DNA from: Mercurialis annua
Taxonomy: Eukaryota > Streptophyta > Magnoliopsida > Malpighiales > Euphorbiaceae
DNA length: 64,000 nucleotides
NCBI RefSeq assembly: GCF_937616625.2
Contig: NC_065575.1
Location: 27,155,001 to 27,219,000, forward strand
Direction of reading: 5' to 3'
Part shown: one piece after another, positions 23,091 through 35,900 of the stretch
How the letters are laid out: each line of letters starts with the position of its first letter
How positions within the stretch are numbered: the stretch's first letter is position 1
Notes under the pieces: generated by a model
What the model was told of the DNA's origin: nothing
Seen by the model: only the letters and a program-made list of their open reading frames with translations
Database searches by the model: none
Program-made: the position numbers and the translations under genes

Positions 23091-25688
23091 ATGTGTTAAT
23101 ATGTTTGCATTGTTATGTATATGTTTGTTGCATTGCATAATAGAGTATCAGTATTAGGATATGCCTATAGGATAATATCTCAGGTAATGAGAGCCTATAG
23201 GAAGCAATGTTAATAACACGCGTCTAATAAAAGAAAGTATAAGCATAATTTACAAAAGCAATAATATAATAATCAATACATCATACATTTGTCGTGAACG
23301 TAATTCCTATATTACGTTCTAGAAGTTGTAAAGGAGAAGATAAATACTAAAAAGAGGAATCGATGTGGAGTATCAATACCTGCATTTTTATATGACATGG
23401 TACAGAATGTTGCAGAAGTGGATGTGGTGATTACAGCAATAGAGAATTTTGAATTGAATTGAGATATCGGAGGTATGGAGAAAGAAGTGACGTGACAGGA
23501 AGAATAGTCAGTAAAATGACAGAAAGTGACAGCAATACAAAAATTTATAATGTACCCAATAACAATAAAGAAAGCCGTTGATAGTCGAAGAGTGTACAAT
23601 CTTGAGTAAACTTACGATTTTACGAAAATTTTGAAATTTTTATGATTTTTCAAGGTACAATTATGCTCAGACATCGCATAAGATATTGCATAACCACGAT
23701 AGGAATGCATAAGGAAATGATTTTCAAAATCTAGATCATGCATCATATTTTTATAATGATACAGAAAAGGCGATTTTGAGCAACTCTTTGGTGATGAGAG
23801 GTGTCATCACTCTGAGCTACAATTGTATTGACGATTTCAAACGTTTATAAATAGTGATTTGAAGAGCTGGCCAGCCAAATGATGTTTTGAGATCGTTTTG
23901 CTCAGTAAGTAAACTCAGATGTAAAACTCTGCGACAGATAATAAAAGACTCTTAATAAATAAGAATAAAATTGTAAAAGAAACCCCAATAACAAAATAAA
24001 GCCATGTTAACAGTTAATTGTAACAAAGCTAGTGAAGCTAAAGGAGAATATGAATAAGGAGTTATCGCGGGAAAGCATACGCAGTTAAGGTGTGATGCGC
24101 TGACAATATTTAATAGTAATTATCCTTATAATAAACTAAAGGATGAAATGACAGAGAGTCATGTTAGACGAAAGAACATAACAAATACGCAAGAATGAGA
24201 AATATAATGATTATTCTTATGTTAAGATAAGTAACGTGACGATTAAAAGTTATATTGGAGATGAGAAATTGAAAGTACAAAGGACAAAAAGACGATAATA
24301 TGAATGATGAATATTAAGTAATATTTAAAGATACATAATCTTATTAATGTCAGCGTTAGAGGATACAAAGAATCACATCAAAAAGGAAGCAAGGGATACG
24401 AATGACGAAGAAGATGATCTTGTAAGATGTGAAGGCTCAAAGTTAAATAGATCAAGAGATAATGATGTTATTAACTGAATTAAGTAAAGTCAATAGTATC
24501 AACATTAAGAGTTATAAAATTGCGGTAATAGAAAGGAGAAAAGTTAAGCTGTAAAATTCTAATATAAGGAGAAAGGCACATGTATAGGCATACGTGCCAG
24601 TAAATATAAGAATGATGGATAATATGAAAGAAAATATAATGAAGGAACTCATACACCCTTGAATTTGGTAAGGTGGTTAGGGAAATGGAAAGCTTTAGAA
24701 ATACGTCAGAGGGATTATCAAAATAGAATAGCAATAATGGAGCTATTATAAACAAAGGAAAGACGTAATGAATACAGTAAGTAAAGGATAAGATGATACT
24801 TCATCGCTATTGGATAGATAGGAGTGAACTGTATCTAATGAGCCACGATGTCATAAGAACGAGAAAGGATATAACAAATAAGAGACAAGACGAAAGTCGG
24901 TATTAGTATAAAGAGATTAAGTTGTTTAAAAGACAATTAGAAACGTGTTATAAGTGCTAAAGAAGCATAAGGAATGTAGGACAACAAGAATTGAAACTAT
25001 TCCCTAATTTTGGGAGTTACGAATAAGATAATACCAAGATGAGCTAGAATAAGGTCGTGAAATTTCTTGAAAGTGAGAAGTAGAAGTATAAGATAAAGAA
25101 GAAGATTGTTTATACAGTAAGAAAGAATTACGATAAAGAAAGTGATGGAAACCTATGAGATTGTCAGATTTGGGATAATTTAAGTACAAAATAGATAAGA
25201 TATCAAAGATTTATTGGATCAGTCAAAGATTAAAGATAAAGATGAAGTTAAGCGAAGGCTAATTAGCGATAAGGATTCTTAAAATAATTAAATGCTAAAG
25301 AAACATATGAGATTCTTATGAGGTCATCATGAATAGGGAACTATGACGTAAAGGAAGAACATCATTGACTAAAAAAAATCAATAAGAGATTCGAGATGAA
25401 CCTCAAAGGAGACACTAGAGGAAAGTGAAAAGAATAAGAATACGAGTAGTACCAGCAAACGAGGGCAACTGTACAAGCCATATGATCGAAAGTAACGTGA
25501 AATGAAACGTTAAAAACAATGATAAATGAGTAAAGAATCACAATTAACAGAATGATGAGAGATTCACGATAGCTTAGCAAAGCAAAGGAAGGACAAATTG
25601 AAGAAGTAAAGGAAGTATCAGGCTCAACTACGTTAAGAAACAGCAAATGTGATAGACAAGATATAAGTTGAAAAAAGATATAAGTTGA
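23091..25688 (+). other. Purine-rich non-coding internal region
   Basis: About 2.6 kb between the gag-like stop and the satellite. The + strand is heavily A and G (AAGAAA, AGGAGAA, GATAAAG words throughout), with no ORF resembling pol on either strand. It ends with two copies of GATATAAGTTGA (about 25660-25687) just before the satellite junction. Looks like degenerate internal sequence of a non-autonomous element; I see nothing more specific. Confidence 0.6.
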
Positions 25689-26555
25689 GTCAATTTTCAC
25701 GCACACTTTGCGTAATATAACCTAACCATGCTTAGGTAATCAGAACGACGCGTTAAAAAAACTTGTAACGCGACATAGTAATCTAGTGTCATCTTTAACG
25801 CACACTATGCGTAATATAACCTAACCATGCTTAGGTAATCGAAACAACGTGTTAGAGAGACTTGTGACGCGACACAAGCATGGTAACCGAAATGACGGGT
25901 TAAAGACACTTGAGTCATGACATACTAATCTAGCGTCACTTTTTACGCACACTTTGCATAATAAAACCTAACCATGCTTAGGTAATCAAAACGACTCGTT
26001 TAAAAGACTTGAGACACGTAATCTATTGTCACTTTTAACTAACACTTTGCATAATATAACCTAACCATCTTTAGGTAATAGGAACGACGCGTTAAAGAGA
26101 CTTGAGACACGACATACTAATCTAGCATCACTTTTTACGCACTCTTTGCGTAATTTAACCTAACTATGGTTAAGTAATCGGAACGACGCGTCAAAAAGAC
26201 TTGAGACATGACATACTAATCTATTTCACTTTTCACGAACACTTTGCATAATATAAACCAACCATGCTTTAGTAATTGGAATGATGCGTTAGAGAGACTT
26301 GTGACGTGACACAAGAATGGTAACGAAACGACGCCTTAAAGATACTTTAGACGCGACATACTAATCTAGAGTCACTTTTCACGCACACTTTGCGCAATAT
26401 AACCTAACCATACTTAGGTAATCGGACCGACACTTTAAAGATACATGAGACACGACATACTAATCCAGCGTCACTTTTCATGCACACTTTGAGTAATATA
26501 GCCTAACCATGCTTAGGTGTTCGGAACGACGCTTTAAAGAGACTTGTAACGCGAC
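25689..26555 (+). repeat. Satellite segment between gag-only element and hAT
   Basis: Same 99/147-bp satellite in the same orientation. It begins mid-unit (GTCAATTTTCACGCACAC) and ends at the target duplication AACGCGAC of the hAT element. Confidence 0.95.
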
Positions 26556-26578
26556 CAATGTTGTCAAACTCGCTTTTT
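26548..26578 (+). repeat. Left target-site duplication and TIR of hAT-1
   Basis: The 8-bp duplication AACGCGAC (26548-26555) is followed by TIR CAATGTTGTCAAACTCGC. The TIR matches the right end at about 20 of 23 positions, and the 8-bp duplication is repeated perfectly at 39165-39172. Confidence 0.92.
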
Positions 26579-27511
26579 TAAAGTAAAATAGAAATGGGGG
26601 TTATAAACTCGTAACGTAAAATCGTATTGTAAAATCGTAAGGTTTTACAAACCGTATAAAATGTGCTATTAAAGACATTGAAGTTCAAAAATTAAGAAAC
26701 ATTAATAATTTTTTTGCTATTTTAAATTATATCCATATCTTTTATTTATAATATGATAGGAGTTACTTGTATAAAATACCATCATATGAATTTCGACATA
26801 ATAAAAAACTCAATAATATGAAAAATTAAAAATAACATTAAAAATAATTTGCACCATTTTACTTAGTTAAAGAATAAGAAAATAACATCAAAAATATATC
26901 AACATTACACATCCAACTCAAATATCCATAAAATCATAGTAACATACAGAATAAGGAAAAAATTAAAAGTACATTATTAAAACTTAGAAAAGGTCATCAA
27001 TAGTTTTATCATTCAAATAACTCTCATCTTCATCATCATCATTATCACCATGTTCTCCTTCAACAATATTTTCAGCATCATTTTCAAGCTCATGTGCATA
27101 AACATCAACATTTGTACTTCCGCAAGCATTAAGATCTGGACTACTTACTTCAATACCATTTGATTCTTCAAATGGCCTATCAACTTCATCACCAGAATCT
27201 TCATGTAGCATTATATCATCTCCATGTTCTTGGATCTCCAAATCCTCATCTTCAATAGCTACTTCATTCGACTCATTTATATGACCTCCATTTGCACTTC
27301 CACCACGTAGTGCGCCATGCCAGGCTTTATTCAAAGGATCATGAACATTTGATTCCTCCGTAATCCACTCATCATCCGAAGATACGTCTTCAATGGTACA
27401 TGTAATGTCATCCTTCTTAGATAATCTTTCTCTCAACTTTAGATTATACATCACAAAAACTAAGTCATTCATTTTCTGTTGATTCAATCGATTTCTTTTC
27501 TTTGTATGAAC

Positions 27512-27592
27512 CTACATCAATATAATAAATTAAATTACAATTCAAAAATATAACAAAATAAATAATGAAGACGATGGTTTAGTTTATCTTAC
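27512..27592 (-). other. Intron in hAT-1 transposase
   Basis: On the minus strand GTAAGATA...TGATGTAG, 81 bp, placed between the FEM and VHTKKRN codons, exactly where plant hAT transposases of this type read through as one segment. GT-AG consistent; inferred from protein continuity. Confidence 0.7.
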
Positions 27593-27990
27593 CATCTCAA
27601 AGTTGCTCCAATTTCTTTCACATCCAGAGGAGCTGCAGGTCAAGCTTAGAACGCGAATGGCAAACTTTTGTAATTCAGGACAGTCGTCTCCATAAGAATC
27701 CCACCATTTTGCAGGCGCTTTTTTTATCCCTTGCTATCTTGGCTGACTCTATTCCAAAAAGACCTTTAGCATCTTTGAATGTCTCAAGTTGTAGGTCTAT
27801 CTTACATCTTTCAATTGGATCAGGAACCATTCTCTCTAAACAGTTATACAATCCAATTTTAATCTCAGAATTAACCTTAAAATTAGGATTGTAGTGGTAA
27901 CGTGGATTTAAGTAATAAGTTGTAGCATGTAAAGGTCTATGAAGCTGTAATTCCCATCTCTCATCTACAATTTTTAGGACAGGCTCGAAA

Positions 27991-28197
27991 CTTCAAAAAA
28001 ACAAAATACTAGTCAAGCACATTGATCAACAATCAGAACATAAAAGATACAACAATACGAATTATTCAATAATATACCCACAATCAAAAAACAACAAAAA
28101 TAACTACTAATTATGAATCCAAAATATGCAAAGCACAACTTAATAAAATTTCACATGACTAAATAATAAAGAACAGATTGTATAAAAAAAGACTTAC
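27991..28197 (-). other. Intron in hAT-1 transposase
   Basis: On the minus strand the donor GTAAGTC follows a lysine run (FNGKKK) and the acceptor ...GAAG precedes TTTCGAGCCTGTCC, which encodes FEPVL. 207 bp, AT-rich, GT-AG. Inferred from protein continuity. Confidence 0.65.
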
Positions 28198-29654
28198 TTC
28201 TTTTTTTTGCCATTGAAATTCTCTATTATCTTCTCTCTAGCACGAGCCATCTCTTCATAAATAAATCCCATAACTGGTTTCTCATCAGAATCAACTAACT
28301 GAAGGACTTTTATGAGTGGACAGACTGCTTTAAGAAAAGTTATGATATTTGCCCAAAATCTACTACCCGAAACCATTTGCTGAATTCTTTTTCCATCACT
28401 TGTGGCTGCGAATCGACTTGATTTCCATGTCTTGGATGAAAAACATTGACATTAGGGAGACTTTGTGTTCACTTAAACAACTTAGAGTGAAATACGAAGT
28501 AGCGAACCGAGTTAAAGTTGGTCGGATCAAATCTTTCTTTTTTGTAAAATGCCTCAACATTCAAATAAGTAGAGTTCTTGAATAAATATAAGTGATTAGC
28601 CTCCGCGCCTTACCAATAGTTAGTTTATGTACTGTTAGTTTCTTATCAAAGTCCTCCAAAATCAAATCGATACAATGGGCAGCACAAGGAGTCCAATAGA
28701 GCCTTTTCCTTTTCTGCATTAGTATCTCCCCCGCTGCTTTATAATTCGCAGCATTATCCGTGACCACTTGTACGACATTATCTTCTCCTATTTTCTCTAC
28801 AATGTCATCTAACATTTGAAACACTTTGTCTGCAGTTTTAGATATTTCAGACGTGTCAATTGATGTTAAAAAAACATTACCTTTCGGACTATTCACTAAA
28901 ACATTACGAATTGAACGCCTCTTTCTATCGGTCCATTCGTCCGACATAATTGTACAACCTGTTTTCTTCCGTTCCTCTTTATATTCATTAAGCAAATCTG
29001 TAGTACGAGCTACTTCTTTTTTCAAGTACTTCTCCCTAATTTCATGATAACTAGGAGGTTTCAACCCACAACTATACTTTCCTATCAATTCAACCATTTT
29101 TGCAAATACTAGATGCTTTACACAATTAAAAGGGATCGCACAAGCATAAAAGAATCGAGAAATTTGTTGGCAAACCTCTTCCCTTTGCTCCTTTTTCAGC
29201 AATTGATTGATTGTGGTTTGAGTGCTTCCTGTCATGCTCTGTCCTTTCTTCACAAAAGTATCCATCAGACCCTTCCCTTTTTGCTTCATCAAAACTTGTT
29301 GTATCTAATTCGCATTATCTTCAAATTCACCAATATCATTGATATGCTTTCTCTTTTTTTTTTCCAGCTAATTCTGCATTCTTGACTAAAATAGTGAGGA
29401 TTTGCTTCTTGACGTCATCTGGAACACTAATACATGGCTCCACATCTTTCCGTGTACAACCCAAATGGTGCTTAAAGCGAAAAATTCCTCCGGTAAAGAT
29501 TTTTTCGCAAAATTTGCATTGCACCCTTTTTGAGTTCTTATCCACATCAAATCCATACTGCCAACCCACATCAGTTCTATTTCCTTATGCATTTTTTATT
29601 TTATTTGTAGCTTTGGAGGAACTAGAAGTTGCCATGATTATTTCTGAATACAAG

Positions 29655-29659
29655 CAAAC
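29655..29659 (+). repeat. Target-site duplication of copia element (left)
   Basis: CAAAC here and at 38404-38408, a perfect 5-bp duplication flanking the full-length copia. Confidence 0.93.
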
Positions 29660-31183
29660 TGTTAGTGATATGCACTAGGTCAATCATGTTTGACCATGTT
29701 TTGACTTTATCATTTTATTATTTATTGATTGGCAGTTTTTATCATTTTATATTAATGATTAAAATACTTGAATGGTTAATTCTTTCTAAGGTCATCGAGT
29801 ATGTGACTTGATAGTAGAACCCTTAGGTTTAATAAAAGAATTATATACCATCTATCCCTAGTCTTAATAGAACATTGAGACTAGTATGATGTTGACTGAT
29901 GATTATGTTTTACTAATCATGTATATGAGATATTAAGTCAAATCATAGGTGCTATTTGAGAAATAAGGCACTGGATGACCCACTGTGAGAATACTACATA
30001 GATCACTGTCATAAGTAATTCTCATTACAGTTCTATTAGTATAATCCTTTGACCTTGAAATCATCATGGATTTCTACATAGCTATTTCATATTTTGATAC
30101 AGTCTTACATTATCTTTAACAGGATAATGGAATAGATTGTCATTGGATATGAAAGTAACTATGTGAGAAATGTGAGTGACTGAGAAGGAATTTGTCCCTC
30201 ATTTATTTGAGTAAGATATCTATGGGCCCCTTGAAGAAGATAGACTGAAGTAAATGCATGGCCATGCTAATTAATAAGAAGTTATCATTTTCAGTCTAAT
30301 TAGAGTCAAGAAACTAATGATTGAATGTTATAAGGATGACATAACTATGCCTTATATTCAATCTGGATATCGAGAGACAAAGGGATTAAAATATTATTTT
30401 AAATGGTTAAATCGGATTATCGATATTCATATAACTTGGGTAGTCATAATGTCTTGCTAGAGGCCACTTATGACTTGTGGGCTGAAATAGGGATTTCGAG
30501 CCTACTGCCAACGTTATATGAACCTACAGGGTCGCACACTAAGAACAGGCCCAAAACAGTTATGGGTTGTACAAGCCCAATGTGATTAAGTGATTAATTA
30601 TATATATATATATATATATATAATTCGTAATATATATATATATTAATAAATATATATATTAATTCAAAATTTAAGGATAAGTGTTTTCCTTAATTTATTA
30701 TTTTTTGGAAGATAATAAATATAGTAATTAATATATATGGATAATTATCAAAAAGGAGTTTTTGATAAACATAAACTTGTAGAATTGCAATGAGATTGAA
30801 ATTCGAATTTGTCTCAAACCCTAGTGTTATTTATCACTATAAATACTCATTAAGCAGTTGGTTTGAGAATCACGAAATTCATTATTCACTAAATCACTAA
30901 AATTCGAAATTGCTTGTGAAGCAATAGTGCTAGCACACAAGCACTAGTTTTGGCTAAGGTCTGTTCGTGTGGATACTCGTAGAGGACGCGTTCTTTTGGA
31001 GGCGTTTCTGATCCGAGGACAGGTATCACCAAAGTGAACCACCTCCTTCCTTCCTACATTGCTGTTGAATTCGACATACAAGTAAGTAATTGTTCTGTTT
31101 AATTCGAATTACATGGATCTTGGTTTGGGTTTTTAGATAAATTTTTGAAATTCCGCTGCGTTATGAACCAATAAAACCCAACA
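29660..31183 (+). repeat. 5' LTR of copia element (1524 bp)
   Basis: Begins TGTTAGTGATATGCAC and ends AAAACCCAACA. Includes a TA-rich stretch at about 30597-30660 and a TATA box at 30838-30845. Confidence 0.96.
30838..30845 (+). promoter_or_regulatory. TATA box of copia 5' LTR
   Basis: TATAAATA in the context CACTATAAATACTC, conserved in all three LTR copies (also 38058-38065 and 52590-52597). Presumed polymerase II promoter of the element. Confidence 0.75.
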
Positions 31184-31184
31184 G

Positions 31185-31196
31185 TGGTATCAAAGC
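31185..31196 (+). other. Copia primer-binding site
   Basis: TGGTATCAAAGC two bases after the LTR end, one mismatch from the plant initiator-Met PBS; a common copia variant. Confidence 0.88.
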
Positions 31197-31515
31197 TGCT
31201 TGTAATTTGATTAATTAGATTCTGAGTATATATGTGATATATGCTTATTGTATGTTCTGTTTTGAAAAAGGGGTTGTTTTTCGAAATTGTTTTAAAGGAA
31301 TTATATTCGTTGTAATTATAAATAAAACGTTTATGTGATTAATTGTATGAAAAATAGTATGAAGAATTAATTTGATTAATTGTTTAATGTGATTAAAACT
31401 TCGAATATACTGTTCTAAATTAATATTACGTTTTAATTTGATTAAAGGTTTCGTAGTATTAATGTTCATACGAATTGATAAGAAAAGGGGAAACAGAATA
31501 ATAAAACTGTTTTTG

Positions 31516-31808
31516 AATAAGGATTAGTAAACTGTTTATGAAACTGTTTTAATTCCATTAGGAAAACTGTTTTTGAATAGGATTAGTAAACTGTTTGTGA
31601 AACTGGTTTTAATTCTATTAGTAATTCTGTTTTGAATAGGATTAGTAAACTGTTTGTGAAACTGTTTTGATTCTATTAGTAATTCTGTTTTGAATAGGAT
31701 TAGTAAACTGTTTGTGAAACTGTTTTGATTCTATTAGTAATTTTGTTTTGAATAGGATTAGTAAACTGTTTGTGAAACTGTTTTGATTCTATTGATAAAA
31801 CTGTGTTT
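31516..31808 (+). repeat. Tandem repeat in copia leader, five units of about 58 bp
   Basis: Units start with AATAGGATTAGTAAACTGTT at 31516, 31576, 31635, 31693 and 31751 (60, 59, 58 and 58 bp apart). Each contains ACTGTTT words. The last three are almost identical, indicating recent expansion within the untranslated leader between PBS and gag. Confidence 0.9.
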
Positions 31809-32052
31809 AATTATGTTATGAACATAATTTATAAAACTGTATTTAATTCTGCTATGAGCCGAATTAATGAAACTGTTGTTATTTAAGTGTTAAATAAATT
31901 GTTTCTGAACAGTTTTTAAGATGCAGTAATTAGGGTTTTGGGGTTATTTTAATCTGTTTTGAACATATTAAAATAAACCGTAATCAGTTAAGATTATTGA
32001 TTTCGGATAAAGAAATTTTAATTCTGTTAAGAGTAACATGTGAGAAAAATTT

Positions 32053-32182
32053 CTGGACCCGACTAGCGGGACCACCGCCTGGGGCTCTGCCTCCGGGCCC
32101 CGCCAGGGGCGCTGCCCCTTGGACCCCGCTAGGGGCGCTGCCCCCAGACCCCGCCAAGGGGCCGCGCCCCTTGGACCCCGCT
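32053..32182 (+). repeat. GC-rich minisatellite in copia leader
   Basis: About 130 bp of very high GC in an AT-rich leader, built of repeats around CTGCCCCTTGGACCCCGC and AGGGGCGCTGCC. The arms GGGGC/GCCCC can pair, so the RNA could be strongly structured. Short ORFs across it on both strands are compositional. Confidence 0.85.
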
Positions 32183-32906
32183 GATACACCCCATTAAGGA
32201 CCGTTATCCTTTTAAGCCGGCGTGTTTTTGTCATGTATTTTATTTTAATACTTTAATGATAAATTTTAAATATGATTTAAATTATCATGAATAACATATT
32301 TATATGATTGTTGTTAAATATGATTTAAAATAGTGAAATAATATGTTTTTAATGTTTATCTTATTGGTTATATGCTTTGCATAATTATTTTATATGTGAT
32401 AAGATAGGATAACTAAATAGGATAAATAACAAACCCTTATTTAATATTAAGTCTTCAATATACCTCCCATTGTAATAACACTTATCAAAACTTAGATTGC
32501 TATGTATAGGCTATGCCAAAGCATGATGTATAAAGTCATCTAAGTAAGATAAGTTGGATAAAAGTGATATCCATATGTTTGATTTGGTTAGACTTAACTA
32601 GGTTATCAAAATAGTTTTGAACCTAGGGTATAAGATAGAATATCAAGACTACATGTGATGTTAATATTCTATGTTCAAGAATTGCATGAGATGTAATTGG
32701 TAAAGTGTTACCTACCTAAATAAACCACACTTAAAGTGATAAGCCAAAGCTTACTTGAAGTAGGGTGAAATATGGATCTTGTCCCACTATTATTTTTCAA
32801 TTGTTGAAATTAACATTAAGGGTTTTTATATGAATTATGGATATATGTTGTGGGAATTTTATTGTGCCTTTTATTAAATGCTACTTGTATATTTATTGTT
32901 GTAGAG

Positions 32907-35900
32907 ATGGCTACAAACACTACACCTACTTCATCAGTGCGATCAATCCTTGAGAAGGATAAGCTCAATGGCACTAACTTTCTGGACTGGTGCAGAAAAC
33001 TAAGAATTGTTCTTAGGCAAGAAAGAAAGGAATATATCCTTGATCAACCCCTCCCTGAGGAACCAGCTCCTGCTGCTACTAGAGCTCAAAGGGATGCTTA
33101 TACGAAGCATCTCAATGACTCTACTGATGTCACTTGCATTATGCTTGGATGCATGGAGAATGAACTCCAAAAGCAAATGATGGAATTGGATGCGAACACC
33201 ATGATTACTGATCTCATGGAAATGTTCCAAGAGAGAGCAAGAATTGAAAGGTTCAATACCATCAAGGATTTGCTTTCTTGCAAGTTGACTACTAGCGGCT
33301 CAGTTAGTCCTCATGTTTTGAAGATGAAGGGTCATCTTGAACATTTGGACAGGCTCGGTCTCCCAATTGCCCAAGAGTTGGCTACAGACATTATTCTCCA
33401 ATCTTTGCCTGAGGCTTATGATGGTTTCATCATGAACTTCAATATGCATAATATGGAGAAGACCACCACAGAGTTGCATGGGATGCTTCAAACTGCTGAA
33501 AAGAACATCAAGAATGAGATTAAGGATGTTCTTATGGTCAACAAGGGAAAGGGTATGAAAAGGTCTGGTAAGGGCAAGGGAAAGGCTTTCAAGAAGTCTA
33601 AGCCCAAGTCCAAGCCCAAGACCAAGGATGAACCCAAAGCAAAACCGCCAAAGGAAGGAACTTGCTTTTTCTGCAAGGAACCTGGACAATGGAAAAGGAA
33701 TTGCAAGAAATATCTGGATGATCTGAAGAAGAACAAGGGTAGTGAGACTACCACTTCAGGTATTCATGTTATAGAAATTAATCTTTCTACTTCTGATTCA
33801 TGGGTATTAGATACTGGATCTGGATCTCACATTTGTACTAATGTGCAGGGTCTCAAAAGGAGTAGAAGTTTGACAAAAGGCGAAGTGGACCTACGAGTTG
33901 GCAATGGAGCAAGAGTTGCTGCTTTAGCTGTAGGGACTTATGAGTTATCTTTGCCTAGTGGACTTATTTTATCTTTGAACAATTGTTATTATGTACCTAC
34001 CATGTGTAGGAATATTATTTCTGTTTCTTGTTTGGACAAGGATGGTTTTGAATTTATTATTAGGAATAATAAATGCAGTATTTCGCATAATAACATTCTT
34101 TATGGATATGCTCCACGCAGTAGTGGTCTTTATATTTTAAATGTTAACGACACTAATGAAAAATCAGTCTATAACATCAATGCTAAGAAGTTTAAGTCAA
34201 ATGATTTAAACTCTACTTATCTCTGGCATTGTCGTTTAGGCCATATAAATGAGAAACGCATATCAAAACTTCAAAGAGATGGACTTTTGAATTCATTTGA
34301 TTATGAATCATTTGAAACATGTGAATCTTGTCTAATGGGCAAAATGACAAAAACACCTTTTATTGGACAAGGTGAAAGAGCTAAAAACTTATTGGGCCTT
34401 ATACATACAGATGTATGTGGTCCATTAAGTACAAATGCTAGAGGTGGATTTCAGTACTTCATTACTTTTACTGATGATCTCAGTAGATATGGTTATGTTT
34501 ATCTGATGAAACATAAATCTGAATCTTTTGAAAAGTTCAAAATATTTAAGAATGAAGTACAAAATCAACTTGGTAAAAATATTAAAACACTAAGATCTGA
34601 TCGAGGTGGTGAATATTTAAGCCAAGAATTTGTAGATCATCTAAGAGATTGTGGGATCGTTTCTCAATTGACTCCACCTGGAACACCACAATGGAATGGT
34701 GTGTCTGAACGGAGAAATCGAACTCTATTGGATATGGTTCGATCAATGATGAGTCAAACTGATCTTCCAATCTCATTTTGGGGTTATGCTTTAGAAACCG
34801 CTGCATTCATTTTGAATAGAGTTCCATCAAAGGCAGTTGAAAAGACACCATATGAGATATGGACTGGAAAAACTCCTAGTTTGTCTTTTCTTAAGATTTG
34901 GGGATGTCAAGCTTATGTGAAGCGACTAATTTCAGATAAATTAGCACCCAAATCTGACAAATGCCTTTTTGTAGGATATCCTAAAGAAACTAAAGGATAT
35001 TACTTCTACAATGCTTATGAGAACAAAGTGTTTGTTGCTCGAAATGGTATCTTTTTGGAAAAGGAATTTATTTCCAAAGGAACCAGTGGGAGTACAGTAC
35101 AACTTGAAGAAATTCAAGAACCACAAAATAGCATTGTACCAAGTATGGAACCTCAAAAGAATCAACAAGCAATTGCTGAACCAGTACAAGTACCACAAGG
35201 CCAAAGGAGGTCTGATAGGACACGTCATAATCCTATGAGATATGGATTTCTCATTACTGAGAACAATGATGTGATGATTGTGGATCAAGAAGAACCCACA
35301 TCCTATCAAGAGGCCATAAATAGTCCTGACTCTGAAAAATGGCTCGAAGCCATGAGATCTGAAATGCAATCCATGTATGATAATCAAGTTTGGACCTTGA
35401 TTGACCCAACGGATGGTGTAAAAACCATTGGGTGCAAATGGGTCTTCAAAATGAAGACTGACATGGATGGCAATGTGCATACCTATAAAGCAAGACTAGT
35501 TGCAAAAGGTTTCAGTCAAATACATGGTATAGACTATGATGAAACCTTTTCACCAGTTGCTATGCTCAAATCCATTCGAATTCTCCTTGCCATAGCTGCA
35601 TATTATGACTATGAGATATGGCAAATGGATGTCAAAACAACGTTTCTTAATGGAAACTTACTTGAGGATGTGTACATGACACAACCTGAGGGTTTTGCCA
35701 GTCCAGAGAATTCTGGAAAGGTTTGCAAGCTTCAAAAATCCATTTATGGATTAAAGCAAGCTTCTCGGAGTTGGAATCTTCGTTTTGATGAAGCAATCAA
35801 AGAGTTTGGATTCATCAAGAATGAAGATGAACCTTGTGTATACAAGAAGGTTAGTGGGAGCGCGATTGTTTTCTTAGTGCATTATGTTGATGACATACTA

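Larger units (their letters stand above)
19325..25688 (+). mobile_element. Gag-only, 3'-truncated gypsy-type LTR element (non-autonomous)
   Basis: Starts TGTAATACCCC inside a satellite unit, has a 2363-bp LTR ending TGACA at 21687, a PBS with one mismatch, a gag-like ORF and 2.6 kb of purine-rich non-coding DNA, then returns abruptly to satellite with no second LTR. No protease, RT or integrase remnant was recognised. LTR ends and two hairpins match the chromovirus at 1-9057, so it is a related but distinct family. Either a large non-autonomous derivative or a copy whose pol and 3' LTR were lost by deletion. Confidence 0.85.
26984..29635 (-). pseudogene. hAT-1 transposase (BED finger, DUF659-like), broken
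   Basis: Read on the minus strand from ATG 29633-29635 (MATSSSSKAT). An in-frame TAA follows at codon 17 (29585-29587), then a BED zinc finger (VQCKFC...FKHHLGC) at about 29440-29530. An A-homopolymer shift lies near 29353-29363 and a TAG at about 29305. The central DUF659/RNase H-like part follows (MSDEWTDRKRRS; VVTDNAANYKAA; CAAHCIDLIL at 28640-28950). After a stop at 28561 the same reading continues to about 28390, then switches frame into the 28376-28194 segment (FWANIITFLK). Two GT-AG introns are visible (27991-28197 and 27512-27592). The dimerisation region spans about 27600-27990 and, after the second intron, VHTKKRNRLNQQKMNDLVFV at 27450-27511. The C-terminal tail is acidic. The copia insertion lies 24 bp upstream of the ATG. 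Confidence 0.88.

Noticed and set aside
23312..25706. Minus-strand ORFs of 61-114 codons in the purine-rich region (23312-23599, 24480-24755, 25004-25189, 25362-25706)
   Set aside because: Hydrophobic, low-complexity translations of pyrimidine-rich DNA; no motif of pol or any other family seen, and the last runs into satellite.
30403..30585. 60-codon ORF conserved in all three copia LTRs (also 37633-37815 and 52150-52332)
   Set aside because: Between the young LTRs and the solo LTR I count four amino-acid-changing and two silent differences, about what neutral drift gives. No start context or family similarity.
31968..32234. Opposed ORFs across the copia leader GC block
   Set aside because: Compositional; the block is a minisatellite in an untranslated leader.
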